Part shown: positions 10,898 to 21,087 of the stretch, piece by piece
How the letters are laid out: every line of letters begins with the position of its first letter
Numbering within the stretch: position 1 is the first letter of the stretch
Assembly (NCBI GenBank): GCA_030407315.1
Contig: JALQPE010001860.1
Coordinates: forward strand, 186,001 to 250,000
Reading direction: 5' to 3'
Length of the DNA: 64,000 nt
Source: Asparagopsis taxiformis
Lineage: Eukaryota; Rhodophyta; Florideophyceae; Bonnemaisoniales; Bonnemaisoniaceae
Program-made: the position numbers and the translations under genes
Notes under the pieces: generated by a model
Database searches by the model: none
What the model was told of the DNA's origin: nothing
What the model saw: the letters and a program-made list of their open reading frames with translations, nothing else

Positions 10898-11833
10898 TTA
10901 GCCCATGTTCAACAGCACGTTAGACCCCTTGGGCAGATACACAATATTCCTCGATCGAGACAGCGTTGATGCAATCTCTTTAGCTGCTTCGATTCTTCTC
11001 AGTTGTAATAATCCATCCCCACTCTGCGACATTGCGTCCGAAATCATCTGTGCCGCCATAGACTCGCCCTCCGCTCTCACAACTGCCGCAATCTTCTCCT
11101 GTTCCGCCACCTGCACGATATACTTTGACCTCTCCGCTTCTTGCTGCGTCACCTGCTTCGCTTCAATAGCAGACGCATACTCCCTTCCAAACGTCAGATG
11201 CGTCATAGACACATCGTCCAGTTCAATATTGAAATGCCTCGCGCGCTCCGTCAGCGTCTCCCGGATCTGACGCGACACCGATTCTCGCTGCGTCAGCAGT
11301 TGTTCCGCGTTGTATTGCGCAACAATCGCTTTCAAAACTTCATTGGCGATGGACGGCAGCACCCTTTCATCCCAGTCCTGACCTAGACTCGAATAGATGA
11401 TCGGCAGCTTTTGCTTGTTCGGTTTCGACAGCACACGAAGCGTCAAATTAACCATCTGCAGATCCTTTGTTCCAGTCACAGAATTAATCGCATGCGGTCG
11501 TGTTCTAACGTCAAAAATTACCGGTCGTTGCACCCACGGAATGTTGACGTGCATGCCCTACACCCGTCATGTCCATATCCAATTCGCCATTTTCGTGTCA
11601 GTGATCCCTGCTTTCGCCATCTATTCCCCCACAAAATTGATCGTATCCATGCTTACCTCTCCGCGAACTTTCTCCTCGACTCCAGAAAATCGATTGAAGA
11701 TCACAGCCCTCTGTCCACCGTTCACTACATACAAAGAGCTCTGTAGCGCCGCCCCACCCACACCAAGCGCGAATGAAATTCTCGCTAATCGGCCTAGAGC
11801 ATTTGCAATCATCTGAGAACCTCCGCCTGACAT
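10898..11833 (-). CDS. PHB2: Prohibitin 2
   Basis: Subunit of the ring-shaped prohibitin complex of the mitochondrial inner membrane, a scaffold that modulates m-AAA protease and cristae. Exon 1 (11833-11657) has an N-terminal membrane anchor ([19 protein letters not shown]) and [13 protein letters not shown]; exon 2 (11557-10898) continues [20 protein letters not shown], then the family motif [15 protein letters not shown] and [12 protein letters not shown] in the coiled coil. The 99-nt intron has donor GTAAGC and a TAG acceptor, phase 0. Predicted length is 278 residues. The GSKDLQMV-like signature and extended anchor favour PHB2 over PHB1. The start at 11833 is the first ATG; upstream frame opens only through a TTG. 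Confidence 0.93.
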
Positions 11834-12403
11834 ACTTCCTCGTAGTTTGTCACTGTCACTTCCAATGATCCCGGTCGGCGACTGGAGCAGGGACGAACGG
11901 GGTGGTCGCAATTACGGAGGATCAATACTGTGCGCCAATTGCGGTTGAAAGTTGAAAATTTTCAGTTCTCTATTAACCATCTCATTGGATGGTATGTACT
12001 TGCTGTTCCCATAAAAATATCAGACTCAATTTGATCTTTAATTCGGTCTCGCTTCATAAGTGTGCTCTCTACAGCAAAGACAACAAAGACCAAATGCTCT
12101 TACGTTGAGCTCTCAATGAAGTTGTGCCCACTTGATAGCCTTTCATGGCACAAGTGAACAACCATATATCGTCGACGATGCGCCACTGCATGGAAAACGA
12201 TACAGTTGCAACGGCCTCCTTTCAATACCCTTGGCCTATACGTGATATTGACATTTTTATTCCTCTGTACATCCGTTCATGATGGGAAGAATGCAAGCCA
12301 GTGTATTGTTCGTGAAAGCCCTCCATCGCGGGCACCATTGTTCATAATTTACACAACAACTCTCTATACAGTCAAACTACAAAATACTCTTCCCAAAATC
12401 AGC
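11834..12403. other. Upstream region of prohibitin 2
   Basis: About 570 bases between the PHB2 start and the stop of the next minus-strand gene. No convincing coding frame. Expected to hold the PHB2 promoter and the 3' UTR of the NT-C2 gene. Confidence 0.4.
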
Positions 12404-13306
12404 TCATCTCGAAGTGGGCGAGCCATGAGCGCAGCGGCACTTCATGAGACGGAAAGCCAACTTTTCTTTCTCCAAATGAAGCATAGCTAGCGCCATTTTC
12501 GTTTCCTTTAGCTCGCGAACGACGTCGACGTAAACGGGTTCGCGCTCGAGAGCCAAGCGCAGTTCCTTAATTTCAGCGCTTCTATCATTAGTCTCCTCAA
12601 TTTGTTTGCGCAGGCGCTGGTTCTCCTTGCGCAGCTTATCCATAGTTATCCCATCATTACTAGTTCCTTGGGCGCCGCTATCACCCACCCGATGTCTCAT
12701 GATAAGCTTGGATGCTCCACGACTCATCCTGAGCTTATTTCTGAGAAAGTTTGCGGGCGTATCCTCGGAGAACATGGAGGAGGTCGGCGACGGTTCATCA
12801 GACACATCGCTACCATCGATGCTTCCCTGTTTACCGTCTGCAGTCTTACCCATGCACAGGAAGGTGCACTGAATTCCGGCGATGAGGACGGCGCCGTTTG
12901 AGAGCTCTGCGCTGATGCGCTTCGAGCCGGACGGGACCTCTGCGTATTCGGCGAGGTTTAGATGTATTTTTCCGAGCGTCTTCTTGTCGGAGTCGTTGGT
13001 GCGTACGGCGATCTTGAAGACTTTCTCCTGGAACCTCGGCTCGGACGGGTGGGTCTTGAAGAGGGTCATCTCGGCGGTGATGCGCTCGCTCTTGAAATCG
13101 GCCTTGCATGTTTTTCTGTTGACTGTGGCAGGCTTTGTTGTATCGATTTTGGTCGGGCTACGTTCCCAGACTACGATGACATCGCCGGATGCGGCGAGCT
13201 TTTCCACGTGCTCGACGACGAGGTCAAACTTGAACTGGAATGGGGCCTTTCCCATGTTCCTTACGCTTCGGGCCTTGGTGACGAGAATGGAGGAGGAGCG
13301 TCTCAT
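12404..13306 (-). CDS. NT-C2 domain protein with C-terminal coiled coil
   Basis: About 300 residues. The N-terminal part (KAPFQFKFDLVVEHVEKLAA, VIVVWERSPTK, FQEKVFKIAVRT, KKTLGKIHLNLAEYA, AVLIAGIQCTFLCMG) matches the N-terminal C2 (NT-C2) fold found in EEIG1/EHBP1 and plant PMI1-type proteins, which tether proteins to membranes and cytoskeleton. A Ser-rich linker follows, then a leucine/glutamate-rich coiled coil (DKLRKENQRLRKQIEE onward) to the C terminus. The ATG at 13306 precedes a basic stretch MRRSSSILVTKARS; upstream in-frame ATGs give proline-rich sequence that looks untranslated. Role inferred only from domain type: organelle positioning or endocytic trafficking. Confidence 0.75.
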   Translation of the reverse strand: MRRSSSILVTKARSVRNMGKAPFQFKFDLVVEHVEKLAASGDVIVVWERSPTKIDTTKPATVNRKTCKADFKSERITAEMTLFKTHPSEPRFQEKVFKIAVRTNDSDKKTLGKIHLNLAEYAEVPSGSKRISAELSNGAVLIAGIQCTFLCMGKTADGKQGSIDGSDVSDEPSPTSSMFSEDTPANFLRNKLRMSRGASKLIMRHRVGDSGAQGTSNDGITMDKLRKENQRLRKQIEETNDRSAEIKELRLALEREPVYVDVVRELKETKMALAMLHLEKEKLAFRLMKCRCAHGSPTSR

Positions 13307-14021
13307 GATGTGATGTAGGAGTGATTTAGGTGTGGATTGAAGAACTGGTGAGGGGATGTGGTGAGATGGGAGTTGTGACGGTGGGCGGAGCAAGTTATAT
13401 TGTATTCTGAAATGACGGGGAAGACGGGGTATCGTCGTAGGCGGCATGTTTATTGCAGAATACATAATAGCCAAGTTTAGTCAAGAGAGTGGGTAATGAG
13501 AAGGGTATCGACTTGGTGCAGAGTGGTGGACATGACCCAGCGTGTATCAATGTTAGCACTGTGGTATATGTAGTGGAGATGCAAGTTGAATCTGAATAGG
13601 GGGGAATCTATGTGTGTCGCAACAGTCGTTTGAGAGAGGATTTGGGTGGTGTAGTGGAGTAATGGTGGGGCGAGCACAAGTGGGGAATATGTTGACCACC
13701 CAAGATGATATGGGGGGGGGGGGGGATTTTGCTGTAAACTGTGATGTTGAGTGAGGGTTGAAAACCTACAGAGTGGGAACGGATCAATGCCGGGTTGTCA
13801 CGGTTTGAGTCTGAACGCGTATCTACATTGACAACACTGCACCCAATTTGGTGACATTATGACGACCATTTTGGCACGCGTATGGGTAACCCTAGCTTCT
13901 AGAATGCAAGATTGAGATATTATAGCAGCCATATCTCATCTTATTACCACATCAAACGCGAGTGCGCCATGCCTCTTGATAACGTGCTCTCACCTGACGC
14001 ACTCAACACGCTCTCACAAGC
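13307..14021. promoter_or_regulatory. Divergent upstream region, NT-C2 gene and PWD
   Basis: About 715 bases between divergent starts. It contains a 14-base poly-G run and, close to the PWD start, an upstream ATG in another frame. No other coding sequence seen. Confidence 0.45.
13712..13725. repeat. Poly-G homopolymer (14 G)
   Basis: An uninterrupted run of 14 guanines, the longest homopolymer noticed in the window, in the divergent promoter region. Confidence 0.95.
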
Positions 14022-14085
14022 ATGCCAGTCTGGAAGCTTTCCGTCAGATGCGACGGCACTCAATGGGGAGAACAAGTCGCGGTAG
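13969..14085 (+). promoter_or_regulatory. Upstream ORF overlapping the PWD start
   Basis: An ATG at 13969 opens a 38-codon frame ending at TAG (14083-14085), out of frame with and overlapping the PWD ATG at 14022. If transcription starts upstream of it, this would act as an inhibitory uORF; alternatively transcription starts between the two ATGs. The peptide resembles nothing known. Confidence 0.35.
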
Positions 14086-17000
14086 TCGGTTCCTGGAATG
14101 GATGGGACATTACTGACTTGACAATTCTCACGACGACCAACAGCACATTTCCAATCTGGCAAACGGTCATTCAGCTGCCCAATAATCTGCCCGACGCCTC
14201 CGTACAGTACAAATACGTCATTGTGAGTCATGGATCCATCAAGCTCTGGGAAATGGACGGCATTGATATCAACCGCACCGCCGTAATTTCCGCCAATAGT
14301 GTCCTTGAAAGCCGCCTGGATACCTTTGGACACATTCCGCATCAACCTTTCGCCAGCCAAAAATCCGCCCCCTTGCCCTTGAAAAGCTGGCACCCCAATG
14401 GTATATCCGCACGAGAACACTTCTCTGCCTCCCCCGCTCTCGATCATCTCGAAGCTGCTATCGTGCAGAACAATGCCAAGCATAAAAGCTGGCGTCAACG
14501 TCTCGCATTTGTGCGTACCCTCTTCACTGACGATAATGTTGCACAAAGTGCACAGTTTGACGCTCATTCCGTAGATGCTCTAGCGACAATATCCATTTAT
14601 CTCACCTTTCTCGCATCCGGCCAGGTCAGGTGTGAGGAAGATGGCGGCCACTACAGACCAAACCATCATGCTGGCGAGGCGCGTCAAATTGAGGCGGCAT
14701 TAGCTGACATAACAGCCTCCATTGTAGATTTGGAAGGGTCAGATACTCTGCCCAACAATTCTTCCTACCTGCCGTACGTTATTAGAAAGATTTTCCCACA
14801 ACTGCCGTCTTATAGCTCCCAGTTTACTGTCAGTGTGCCGCTCACACGTATCAGGGACATCGCTCATCGCAACGATATTCCAAAAGACCTCAAGCAAGAA
14901 ATCAAGCACACGCTGCAGAATAAATTGCATCGCTGTGCAGGTCCCGAGGATCTCCAGACCAGTGCCCGCCTTTTGGATAAGATTAATCAGGGAGGATACA
15001 GTCACGCATTCACGGAGCAGTTTCAAATTTTTCATGCCGAACTCTGCGCATTCTTCAATGCTTCTTCGCTTGATGACAGGCTTCGATATTTGCAATCTAA
15101 TCACAACACAAACGCTGTGGCTTCATTAGCTTCTAGTCTGCTCGATTTGAAGATTGAACAGCAACCAGCTCTTCTTCAGTTGCAAACATTGACCAAGCTG
15201 CGGCATGCCATTTCTGAATTACACTTGATGCAGTCAAAGGTGGACGACGGCACACAACTACCAAGTGAAGATGCTCAGAAGACTCGATTAGCTGATATCG
15301 ACTTGGAAAACTATGCATTCCTGCTTCTTGCGGACGTAGCAAAGCGCGTAGAAAACTCGCGTGCACATTTCGATTGGACACTCGCTCTCACCGCTCTTGC
15401 ATATTCGATGAACAATATGCAGTTGTCAAGCATTCGTCCGAAAGAAGCAATTGCAGCCAATGCAGAACTAGTCGCACTTGCGCAATTGACTGTAAATGCA
15501 TCATCATGCGACAAAATATGCATGCTTCGTACAAAGGCAGCCATCGATAGATGCCTCCGATTCGCAGAAACTTTCTCGTCGGCTATCAGTGATGTGTACA
15601 ATCGTCGCGTTGTATCCATTGGACAGGCACTAGGTGTGGAGGCTCATGCAATATCGGTATTCGCAGAGGCTGAAATTCGATCGAATATTACGTTTCAAGC
15701 AAGTCGAATTGCTGACGCTTGCGCGCACGAATGCCGAAAAGCGCTCTCTCTTCCTCCGTGGGACCCTCTGTTTGCAGGAAAAGCTAGCGGACAACTGATT
15801 CGAGTCGAACACCTTAGTGACCTGAAGCTGAGCGGAACCAAAAGTGTTATTGTTGTGTGCCGGAATGCTGAGGGTGACGAAGATATTCCCGGGTATGTAA
15901 CCGGTGTGGTGCTTGGGAGATCTCTGCCTCATCTGTCTCATCTTGGTGTTCGAGCGCGACAGGCAAAGATAGTTTTTGTGTGTTCAGAGGAAAAGGAGGA
16001 ATTTGATCGCATTTGGTCTGAAAGAATATCTGGAAATGTCACTATTGTAGTCAATGCCAGGGAAGGGCTGGCCACATTTTCTGCTCTAACCGAGCAAGTG
16101 AATTTGGATTCAGCAGAAGGCAAGGAAAATGAAAAGGTTGAAATGGACATTAGCTTTGACACAACCTTGAAAGAACCTATTGGTATCAAAGAAGCGACTA
16201 AAGCAACTGCATCCTCAAAGTGCGCATTTGCTGGGCAGTTGAGCTTTCTCGCTTCGAATAGTGATAGTTTATTCGAAGCGGCTAATGGTGTTGCACTGCC
16301 TCACGGAATGTTTCAGGCTGAACGACTGAAAAAGTCGAAGGAGTATGATGTACTAATCGATGAGTATGGGAAGGCGTTCGCGTTGGGCAGTGAAGAAGCG
16401 GGAAGTGCAGCGAAAGTGGTGTACAGATTTGTGTCGACCAAGTTTGTTCTGGATGATGAGATGTGCGAACAAATTGCAGAATACTTTCCAACTGGGACAA
16501 AAGTTATGGTGCGGTCCAGTGCTAACGCGGAAGATCTGGAGGAAATGAGCGGCGCGGGGCTGTACGACTCGATCGCTAATGTATGTGTAAGCGACATGGA
16601 GATGTTGAAGAAGGCGGTATCATTGGTATGGGCGAGTCTATGGACGAAACGTGCAGCATCCAGCAGAGCAACGTATGGAATTGCACACAACAAAGTTTCT
16701 ATGGCGGTTTTGATCCAAGAAATGGTGCTCGCTGATTTGTCATTCGTAGCTTTCAGTTACGATCCGGTGTCAAAAGAGCGTAGCTATTTGTATGTTGAGG
16801 TGGCAGTTGGAATGGGCGAAACTCTGGCATCTGCGACTTCGAGTGGTAGTCCATACCGGTTCAAGATCGATCGAAACAGTTTGAATGTGGAGGTGCTAGC
16901 TCTTTCTTCCTATAGCGACGCTCTGATACCGACAAAGGGAAAAAGTGGCGGGCTCCAAGGTGAAGTTATTGATTATACGAGACAGGAGATGACTAGAAAC

Positions 17001-17156
17001 TGCGAGTTTCGGACTAGTTTAGTAGAGCGCATCGCCAAAGTTGTGCTGATGCTAGAACAACACTTTGATGGTGCGCAGGATGTTGAAGGCGCTGTCACGG
17101 TTGAAAATGACGATGCACGAGTTTATGTCGTACAAGCTCGACCGCAGCTGTTGTAA
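14022..17156 (+). CDS. PWD: Phosphoglucan, water dikinase with N-terminal CBM20
   Basis: Starch-phosphorylating enzyme that transfers the beta-phosphate of ATP to C3 of pre-phosphorylated glucan, priming starch breakdown. The single-exon 1044-residue protein starts directly with a CBM20 starch-binding module (VAVVGSWNGWDI, QYKYVIV, WEMDGIDINRTA; residues 1-100). The phosphohistidine domain shows LPHLSHLGVRARQAK with candidate catalytic His640. The C-terminal PEP-synthase-like ATP-binding domain shows VMVRSSANAEDLEEMSGAGLYDS, LIQEMV and a final VYVVQARPQLL. The CBM20 type separates it from GWD1 (CBM45). No transit peptide precedes CBM20, so the protein should be cytosolic, fitting floridean starch of red algae. 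Divergent from the NT-C2 gene and co-directional with GSH2. Confidence 0.93.
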   Translation: MPVWKLSVRCDGTQWGEQVAVVGSWNGWDITDLTILTTTNSTFPIWQTVIQLPNNLPDASVQYKYVIVSHGSIKLWEMDGIDINRTAVISANSVLESRLDTFGHIPHQPFASQKSAPLPLKSWHPNGISAREHFSASPALDHLEAAIVQNNAKHKSWRQRLAFVRTLFTDDNVAQSAQFDAHSVDALATISIYLTFLASGQVRCEEDGGHYRPNHHAGEARQIEAALADITASIVDLEGSDTLPNNSSYLPYVIRKIFPQLPSYSSQFTVSVPLTRIRDIAHRNDIPKDLKQEIKHTLQNKLHRCAGPEDLQTSARLLDKINQGGYSHAFTEQFQIFHAELCAFFNASSLDDRLRYLQSNHNTNAVASLASSLLDLKIEQQPALLQLQTLTKLRHAISELHLMQSKVDDGTQLPSEDAQKTRLADIDLENYAFLLLADVAKRVENSRAHFDWTLALTALAYSMNNMQLSSIRPKEAIAANAELVALAQLTVNASSCDKICMLRTKAAIDRCLRFAETFSSAISDVYNRRVVSIGQALGVEAHAISVFAEAEIRSNITFQASRIADACAHECRKALSLPPWDPLFAGKASGQLIRVEHLSDLKLSGTKSVIVVCRNAEGDEDIPGYVTGVVLGRSLPHLSHLGVRARQAKIVFVCSEEKEEFDRIWSERISGNVTIVVNAREGLATFSALTEQVNLDSAEGKENEKVEMDISFDTTLKEPIGIKEATKATASSKCAFAGQLSFLASNSDSLFEAANGVALPHGMFQAERLKKSKEYDVLIDEYGKAFALGSEEAGSAAKVVYRFVSTKFVLDDEMCEQIAEYFPTGTKVMVRSSANAEDLEEMSGAGLYDSIANVCVSDMEMLKKAVSLVWASLWTKRAASSRATYGIAHNKVSMAVLIQEMVLADLSFVAFSYDPVSKERSYLYVEVAVGMGETLASATSSGSPYRFKIDRNSLNVEVLALSSYSDALIPTKGKSGGLQGEVIDYTRQEMTRNCEFRTSLVERIAKVVLMLEQHFDGAQDVEGAVTVENDDARVYVVQARPQLL

Positions 17157-17326
17157 ATATAGGAACAATTTAAATATCTACATTGTAGATCACTCTCCCA
17201 TTCCAACACAAAAATTGCATCTGATTGATACAACTTGAATTTTAGTCCTAGTTACACATCTCAATCAAGCCACAATCAACCATATCTCAACACGCCAATC
17301 GCTCAACCTTGAAACTACGCGTCAAA

Positions 17327-18760
17327 ATGCTCGACAAGGACGCAAACGAAAGAGGCATCGCAGAAGCAATCGCCTACGCCTCATCACACGGCATAATAGT
17401 TGCCCAATCCAACCAGGCCGCGCCGGGCACATCACTGAGCCATGCGCCGATGACATACAAGCCATCGGAATTTGACGCCACATGCTACAAAGAAGCGCAA
17501 CGAATCACACCCGCACTCAACAAGCTTCTGTACCGCATTGCATGCAACCGCGCCTATCTCTCCGCCGCGCTGGAAGAAACGGCAGCCGCTGACGCAGAAT
17601 TCACAGGTCGTCTTCTAGCACTCATGCCGCTCGCACCAGCGCCTGCAACCGGCGTCGAGATGGGCATCTATCGATACGATTACTTTGTGCATGCAGAAGA
17701 CGCTGCACGTTCGCTGCGCATGGTAGAGGTGAACTGTATCGCCGCTAGTTTCGCATGTCTGGGCACGAAAACCGGCGATATGCATCGCTATCTCGCTTCC
17801 ATGTCTTTGTATGACGCCGTTTCAACGGACGCGCTGCCGCGTAATGACGCCATGTCCGGCCTTGCCACCGCGATTGCAACGGCTCATGCGCAGTACGTTG
17901 CGCTCTACGCGCCCGATGTGCGCAGCGTTGTGATGATGATTGTGCAGCCCGGCGAATGTAATGCGTATGATCAGTATCTACTGCAGACGGCTGTTTGGGG
18001 CAAGCATGGTGTGGAGTTGATTCGAATGTCGTTGCTGGAGATTCATATGTATGGTTCGGTGAATGAGAAGGGGAGATTGCGAATTGTGCATCCCAGGTAC
18101 GGACAGGAGGGAGTCGAGATTAGTGTTGCATACTACAGGGCTGGGTACACTCCGAATGACTATCCGTCTGACAAGGAGTGGCATGCACGCGAGATTATTG
18201 AAAGGAGTGCGGCGGCGAAATGCCCGTCAGTGGCCATGCAATTGGTGGGCACAAAGAAGATTCAGCAGGTACTTGATCAGGCAGGGGAAGTGGAGAAATT
18301 TGTGGACACGGAAGAGGAGGCTGCTTCGATTCGCGCGACGTTTGCAAGACAATATTCTTTATCGGCTGCTGATGGCGGTGAGAAGGCTGCACAGATGGCA
18401 ATTGAGAGGCCGGATGATTTTGTGCTCAAGCCTCAGCGCGAGGGAGGAGGAAATAATCTATACACAGACGAATTGAAGAGTGCTCTGCAGTCTATGTCGG
18501 CCAAGGAGAGATCGGCATATGTTCTGATGGAACGCATTCGGCCTGTCGTTGTCGAGAACATTCTAATTCGCAACGGAATGCACAGTTTGACAAATATCGT
18601 GTCCGAGTTTGGGGTGTACGGCGTGCATGTGAGCACCGACGGTAAGGATGTGCTCAATGGCACGGGCGGGACTTTGCTGAGGAGTAAGGCCGCCTCACAT
18701 GATGATGGTGGTGTTGCAGCTGGTGTTGCCGTTTTGGATAGTCCGCTACTTATTGAATGA
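17327..18760 (+). CDS. GSH2: Glutathione synthetase, eukaryotic type
   Basis: Joins gamma-glutamylcysteine and glycine with ATP, the second step of glutathione synthesis. The 477-residue protein has the eukaryotic hallmarks: RMVEVNCIAASFACLG (substrate-binding region), DFVLKPQREGGGNNLYTDEL (the Gly-rich triad that closes over the active site), YVLMERIRP, and near the end GTGGTLLRSKAASHDDGGVAAG (Ala-rich loop position). Length fits the family (about 470-500). The ATG at 17327 is the first in frame. No targeting leader is apparent, so cytosolic. Its functional relatives in the window are the dehydroascorbate reductase and gamma-glutamyltransferase near the right end. Confidence 0.95.
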   Translation: MLDKDANERGIAEAIAYASSHGIIVAQSNQAAPGTSLSHAPMTYKPSEFDATCYKEAQRITPALNKLLYRIACNRAYLSAALEETAAADAEFTGRLLALMPLAPAPATGVEMGIYRYDYFVHAEDAARSLRMVEVNCIAASFACLGTKTGDMHRYLASMSLYDAVSTDALPRNDAMSGLATAIATAHAQYVALYAPDVRSVVMMIVQPGECNAYDQYLLQTAVWGKHGVELIRMSLLEIHMYGSVNEKGRLRIVHPRYGQEGVEISVAYYRAGYTPNDYPSDKEWHAREIIERSAAAKCPSVAMQLVGTKKIQQVLDQAGEVEKFVDTEEEAASIRATFARQYSLSAADGGEKAAQMAIERPDDFVLKPQREGGGNNLYTDELKSALQSMSAKERSAYVLMERIRPVVVENILIRNGMHSLTNIVSEFGVYGVHVSTDGKDVLNGTGGTLLRSKAASHDDGGVAAGVAVLDSPLLIE

Positions 18761-18804
18761 AAAGACGTAATGTATATAGTATGGCGGAGCGTGCTAGTTT
18801 GTCA

Positions 18805-19313
18805 CTAAAAGTCATCATCATCATCGTCATCATCGCTATCAAAGGCCATTCGTCTGCGAGAGATTGTAACTTTGGTTGTTTTCTGATTCTGTTCCGAAAC
18901 CTGACGGAGCAAATCTTGTAACTGCTCCTCGGTGACCTTACCAGGCAGTTGACCAGACTGAGCAGCATTTATGACGTACGTCTCTACTTGAGCGGCACGC
19001 TCCGGCTTGACAAGCTTCACGTTGGCGAGCTTCTCGGCCGCCGCGGGTAGCAAGATCTGTTTGAGGAGCAATCTACGCTTCTCTTCCATAACCCTGGGGA
19101 GGTGGAAGCCGATCGATGTATGAATAGAATGGTTAGGAAATGAGTCATTTGAAAATATAGGGGATGTGTATGAGATGGAGGCACAACGCACTCTTGCTTC
19201 CTTCGTTGCTGTTCCACCTCTTGCTGAGATGGTGCGTTGGGTACGGATGCTCCACTTTGCATTTGGGCCATTCTCTCTGCGCGCCAACGGGCAAGCTCTG
19301 GGTCGTCTGCCAT
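18805..19313 (-). CDS. PDCD5: PDCD5 / TFAR19 family protein
   Basis: Small helical protein conserved from archaea to humans; in eukaryotes it binds the chaperonin CCT and TIP60. Exon 1 (19313-19192) encodes MADDPELARWRAERMAQMQ and a Gln-rich linker; exon 2 (19093-18805) encodes LPAAAEKLANVKLVKPERAAQ, GQLPGKVTEEQLQDLL and TKVTISRRR, ending in an Asp run. The 98-nt intron has donor GTGCGT and acceptor CAG, phase 2, joining KQE to VMEEKRR. Predicted 136 residues, close to the human 125. Three-prime end convergent with GSH2 (44 bases apart). Confidence 0.92.
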
Positions 19314-20041
19314 GATTCGTTGAGCGGGTTGAGAAGTTTGAAGGATTTGTTGTGATGGTGTGTTGACAAGGGGGACGCTAAAGAAACCGGGCTTTACAAC
19401 GTGACAACGACAGAGGTTAAACTACACAATCGAGTGTGGGTGGAATGGGAGTGTATGTACACTCTCAAGATGGTGTATAATGCATTGGCACAGCAATGCA
19501 GTTTTCTTGCATTCTGGAAGGGGTGACACGTGTGTATAATTGAGACCATCTATTCTTGGACGAGGCACAAGATGTTAGGATGCAGTTGAGCGATCTGCTG
19601 GATAATCGGCACTGAAAGTAGCTGTCAGGACATTGCATCCAGTGTGAGCCATTGCGAGCCACCAAGAGTTTTGCTCGCTTTTCCAGCGCATACCGTGCTC
19701 AGAGCGGTCCTCCCGATATAATTGGCATCCGGACCTGCAAGGACTCGCAATAGTGTTGATACCTACTCGTGGTCGGTTGCAGGTTGGGTGAACAGGCGAG
19801 TAAGTGTGTCAGAGCAGACTCGCATATCGGCAAGGAAAGGGATAGATTGAATTGGTCATCGATCTGTCCCAGAAACATGTAGCTTTGCATTGGCCGGACG
19901 ACCGTCTGTCTATTTTGAGTACCTCGTTGGTAGCATTTTTGCACGGGATGATGCGAGGAGCATGGTTTAGTCTGGCTCGGTATAAAAACGGATGTGGAAA
20001 GAATGAACAGAAGGGTTATCGCGTGACGAGAACTGGCAACG
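19314..20041. promoter_or_regulatory. Upstream region of PDCD5 and the four-helix protein
   Basis: About 730 bases between divergent starts. Open frames on the minus strand look non-coding. A TATA-like box near its right edge is listed separately. Confidence 0.4.
19981..19987 (+). promoter_or_regulatory. Candidate TATA box
   Basis: TATAAAA lies 61 bases upstream of the ATG of the four-helix membrane protein, a position compatible with a start site near 20010 and a short leader. Only sequence similarity supports it. Confidence 0.4.
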
Positions 20042-20587
20042 ATGGCGAGATCATTCAACAATCAGCGGACTAGGGGATTATTATATGGGTTGATCATGAT
20101 CAGTTCACTGGTGGTGTTTGGGAATGTGGCTGAAGTATGCGATTTGAAAGAACAGTGTGGGACGCGATTGATTGTGATTATACTGGTGGGTGTGGTTTCA
20201 ACTTTTGTAGCGGCAATTGTGAGTATATGTTCTCTATTGCAGATGCGAAGGGTGCGTAGTGTGGAAACGGGGATAGCGACACTGCTTGTGGTGTTGTATT
20301 CTGTGTGTGTGGGCGTGGTTTCGTCAATCCGGACGGGACTTGGAACGAAGATAGCTGTAAGTTTTGCGTGGTTTTCAGAAGTGCTGGCCATCGTAGCGGT
20401 GTTTGGGTCGTTTACAGGTGAGGGAGGGAGCGAAAAGATTGGGATGGAGGGCATGCAAGTTCCAGAAGCGGAGTACATGGAACGGGTGGGAGAAATACCA
20501 CGTGCAGTGACGGAATTGGATGTGGTTGAGCCGATGAGAGCGTTGCAAGCGATCGGGAGCAGCGATTTGAAGATCGCGGAAATTTGA
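20042..20587 (+). CDS. Four-helix membrane protein, unknown family
   Basis: Predicted 181 residues with four hydrophobic segments: LLYGLIMISSLVVFG, LIVIILVGVVSTFVAAIVSI, ATLLVVLYSVCVGVVSSI and VSFAWFSEVLAIVAVFGSF. The first loop has a Cys pair (CDLKEQC). After helix 4 an acidic tail of about 55 residues follows. The layout resembles MARVEL or claudin-like proteins, but no diagnostic motif is seen. A TATA-like box precedes it. It shares general architecture, not obvious sequence, with the membrane proteins at 8725-10060 and 25710-26408. Confidence 0.55.
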   Translation: MARSFNNQRTRGLLYGLIMISSLVVFGNVAEVCDLKEQCGTRLIVIILVGVVSTFVAAIVSICSLLQMRRVRSVETGIATLLVVLYSVCVGVVSSIRTGLGTKIAVSFAWFSEVLAIVAVFGSFTGEGGSEKIGMEGMQVPEAEYMERVGEIPRAVTELDVVEPMRALQAIGSSDLKIAEI

Positions 20588-21087
20588 GCGTCTAGTCGAA
20601 GCAAGAGCGAACAACAAAGTTTGCGTGGCAGCGCTGAACGGACAGGTGTATTGGAAACGAGATTTGATTGGCAGAGAGTGGTTTGGCGCGCAGGGCGCAG
20701 GAGCCAATGAGGGGCTGCGGTCCAAAAGTGGTGCGGAAAATGGACATATGTCGGGGCCGACATGTTGTCTCGGACGCGTAGATCAGTTAGCCGATTTTTT
20801 AAAAAAAGCGAAAATGCGGCTGTGCAATGGACGGCGCGGCGCTTGGCGGGGCACGCGAAAACAAGTCGTGGATCAATTCAAAACAAAATAAACGAAATTA
20901 TGCACCTCAGCTGCCAATAATGCAGCCAGCCAGCCAACAGTCGCCAAAACGCAGTCGTGGTCCATCACTGCTTTCCACACACAACTCGTGCATTCGATTT
21001 CACCAACGCCATCCGTCCCGCACAGGCACACTTGTGCTCCAACGTCAACCCACAATCCACCCATCTACCCGTTTTGCCCCACCCGCC
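20588..21087. other. Intergenic, upstream of the RGG protein
   Basis: Five hundred bases without a convincing coding frame; the frame of the next gene stays open upstream from 20827 but its translation before 21088 lacks conserved character. Presumed promoter and 5' UTR. Confidence 0.4.

Noticed and set aside
13969..14085. Upstream ATG as the true PWD start
   Set aside because: It is out of frame with the CBM20 sequence and there is no splice pair that would join them.
13944..14567. 207-codon minus-strand frame over the PWD start
   Set aside because: Opposite the well-conserved CBM20 coding region; no recognisable protein.
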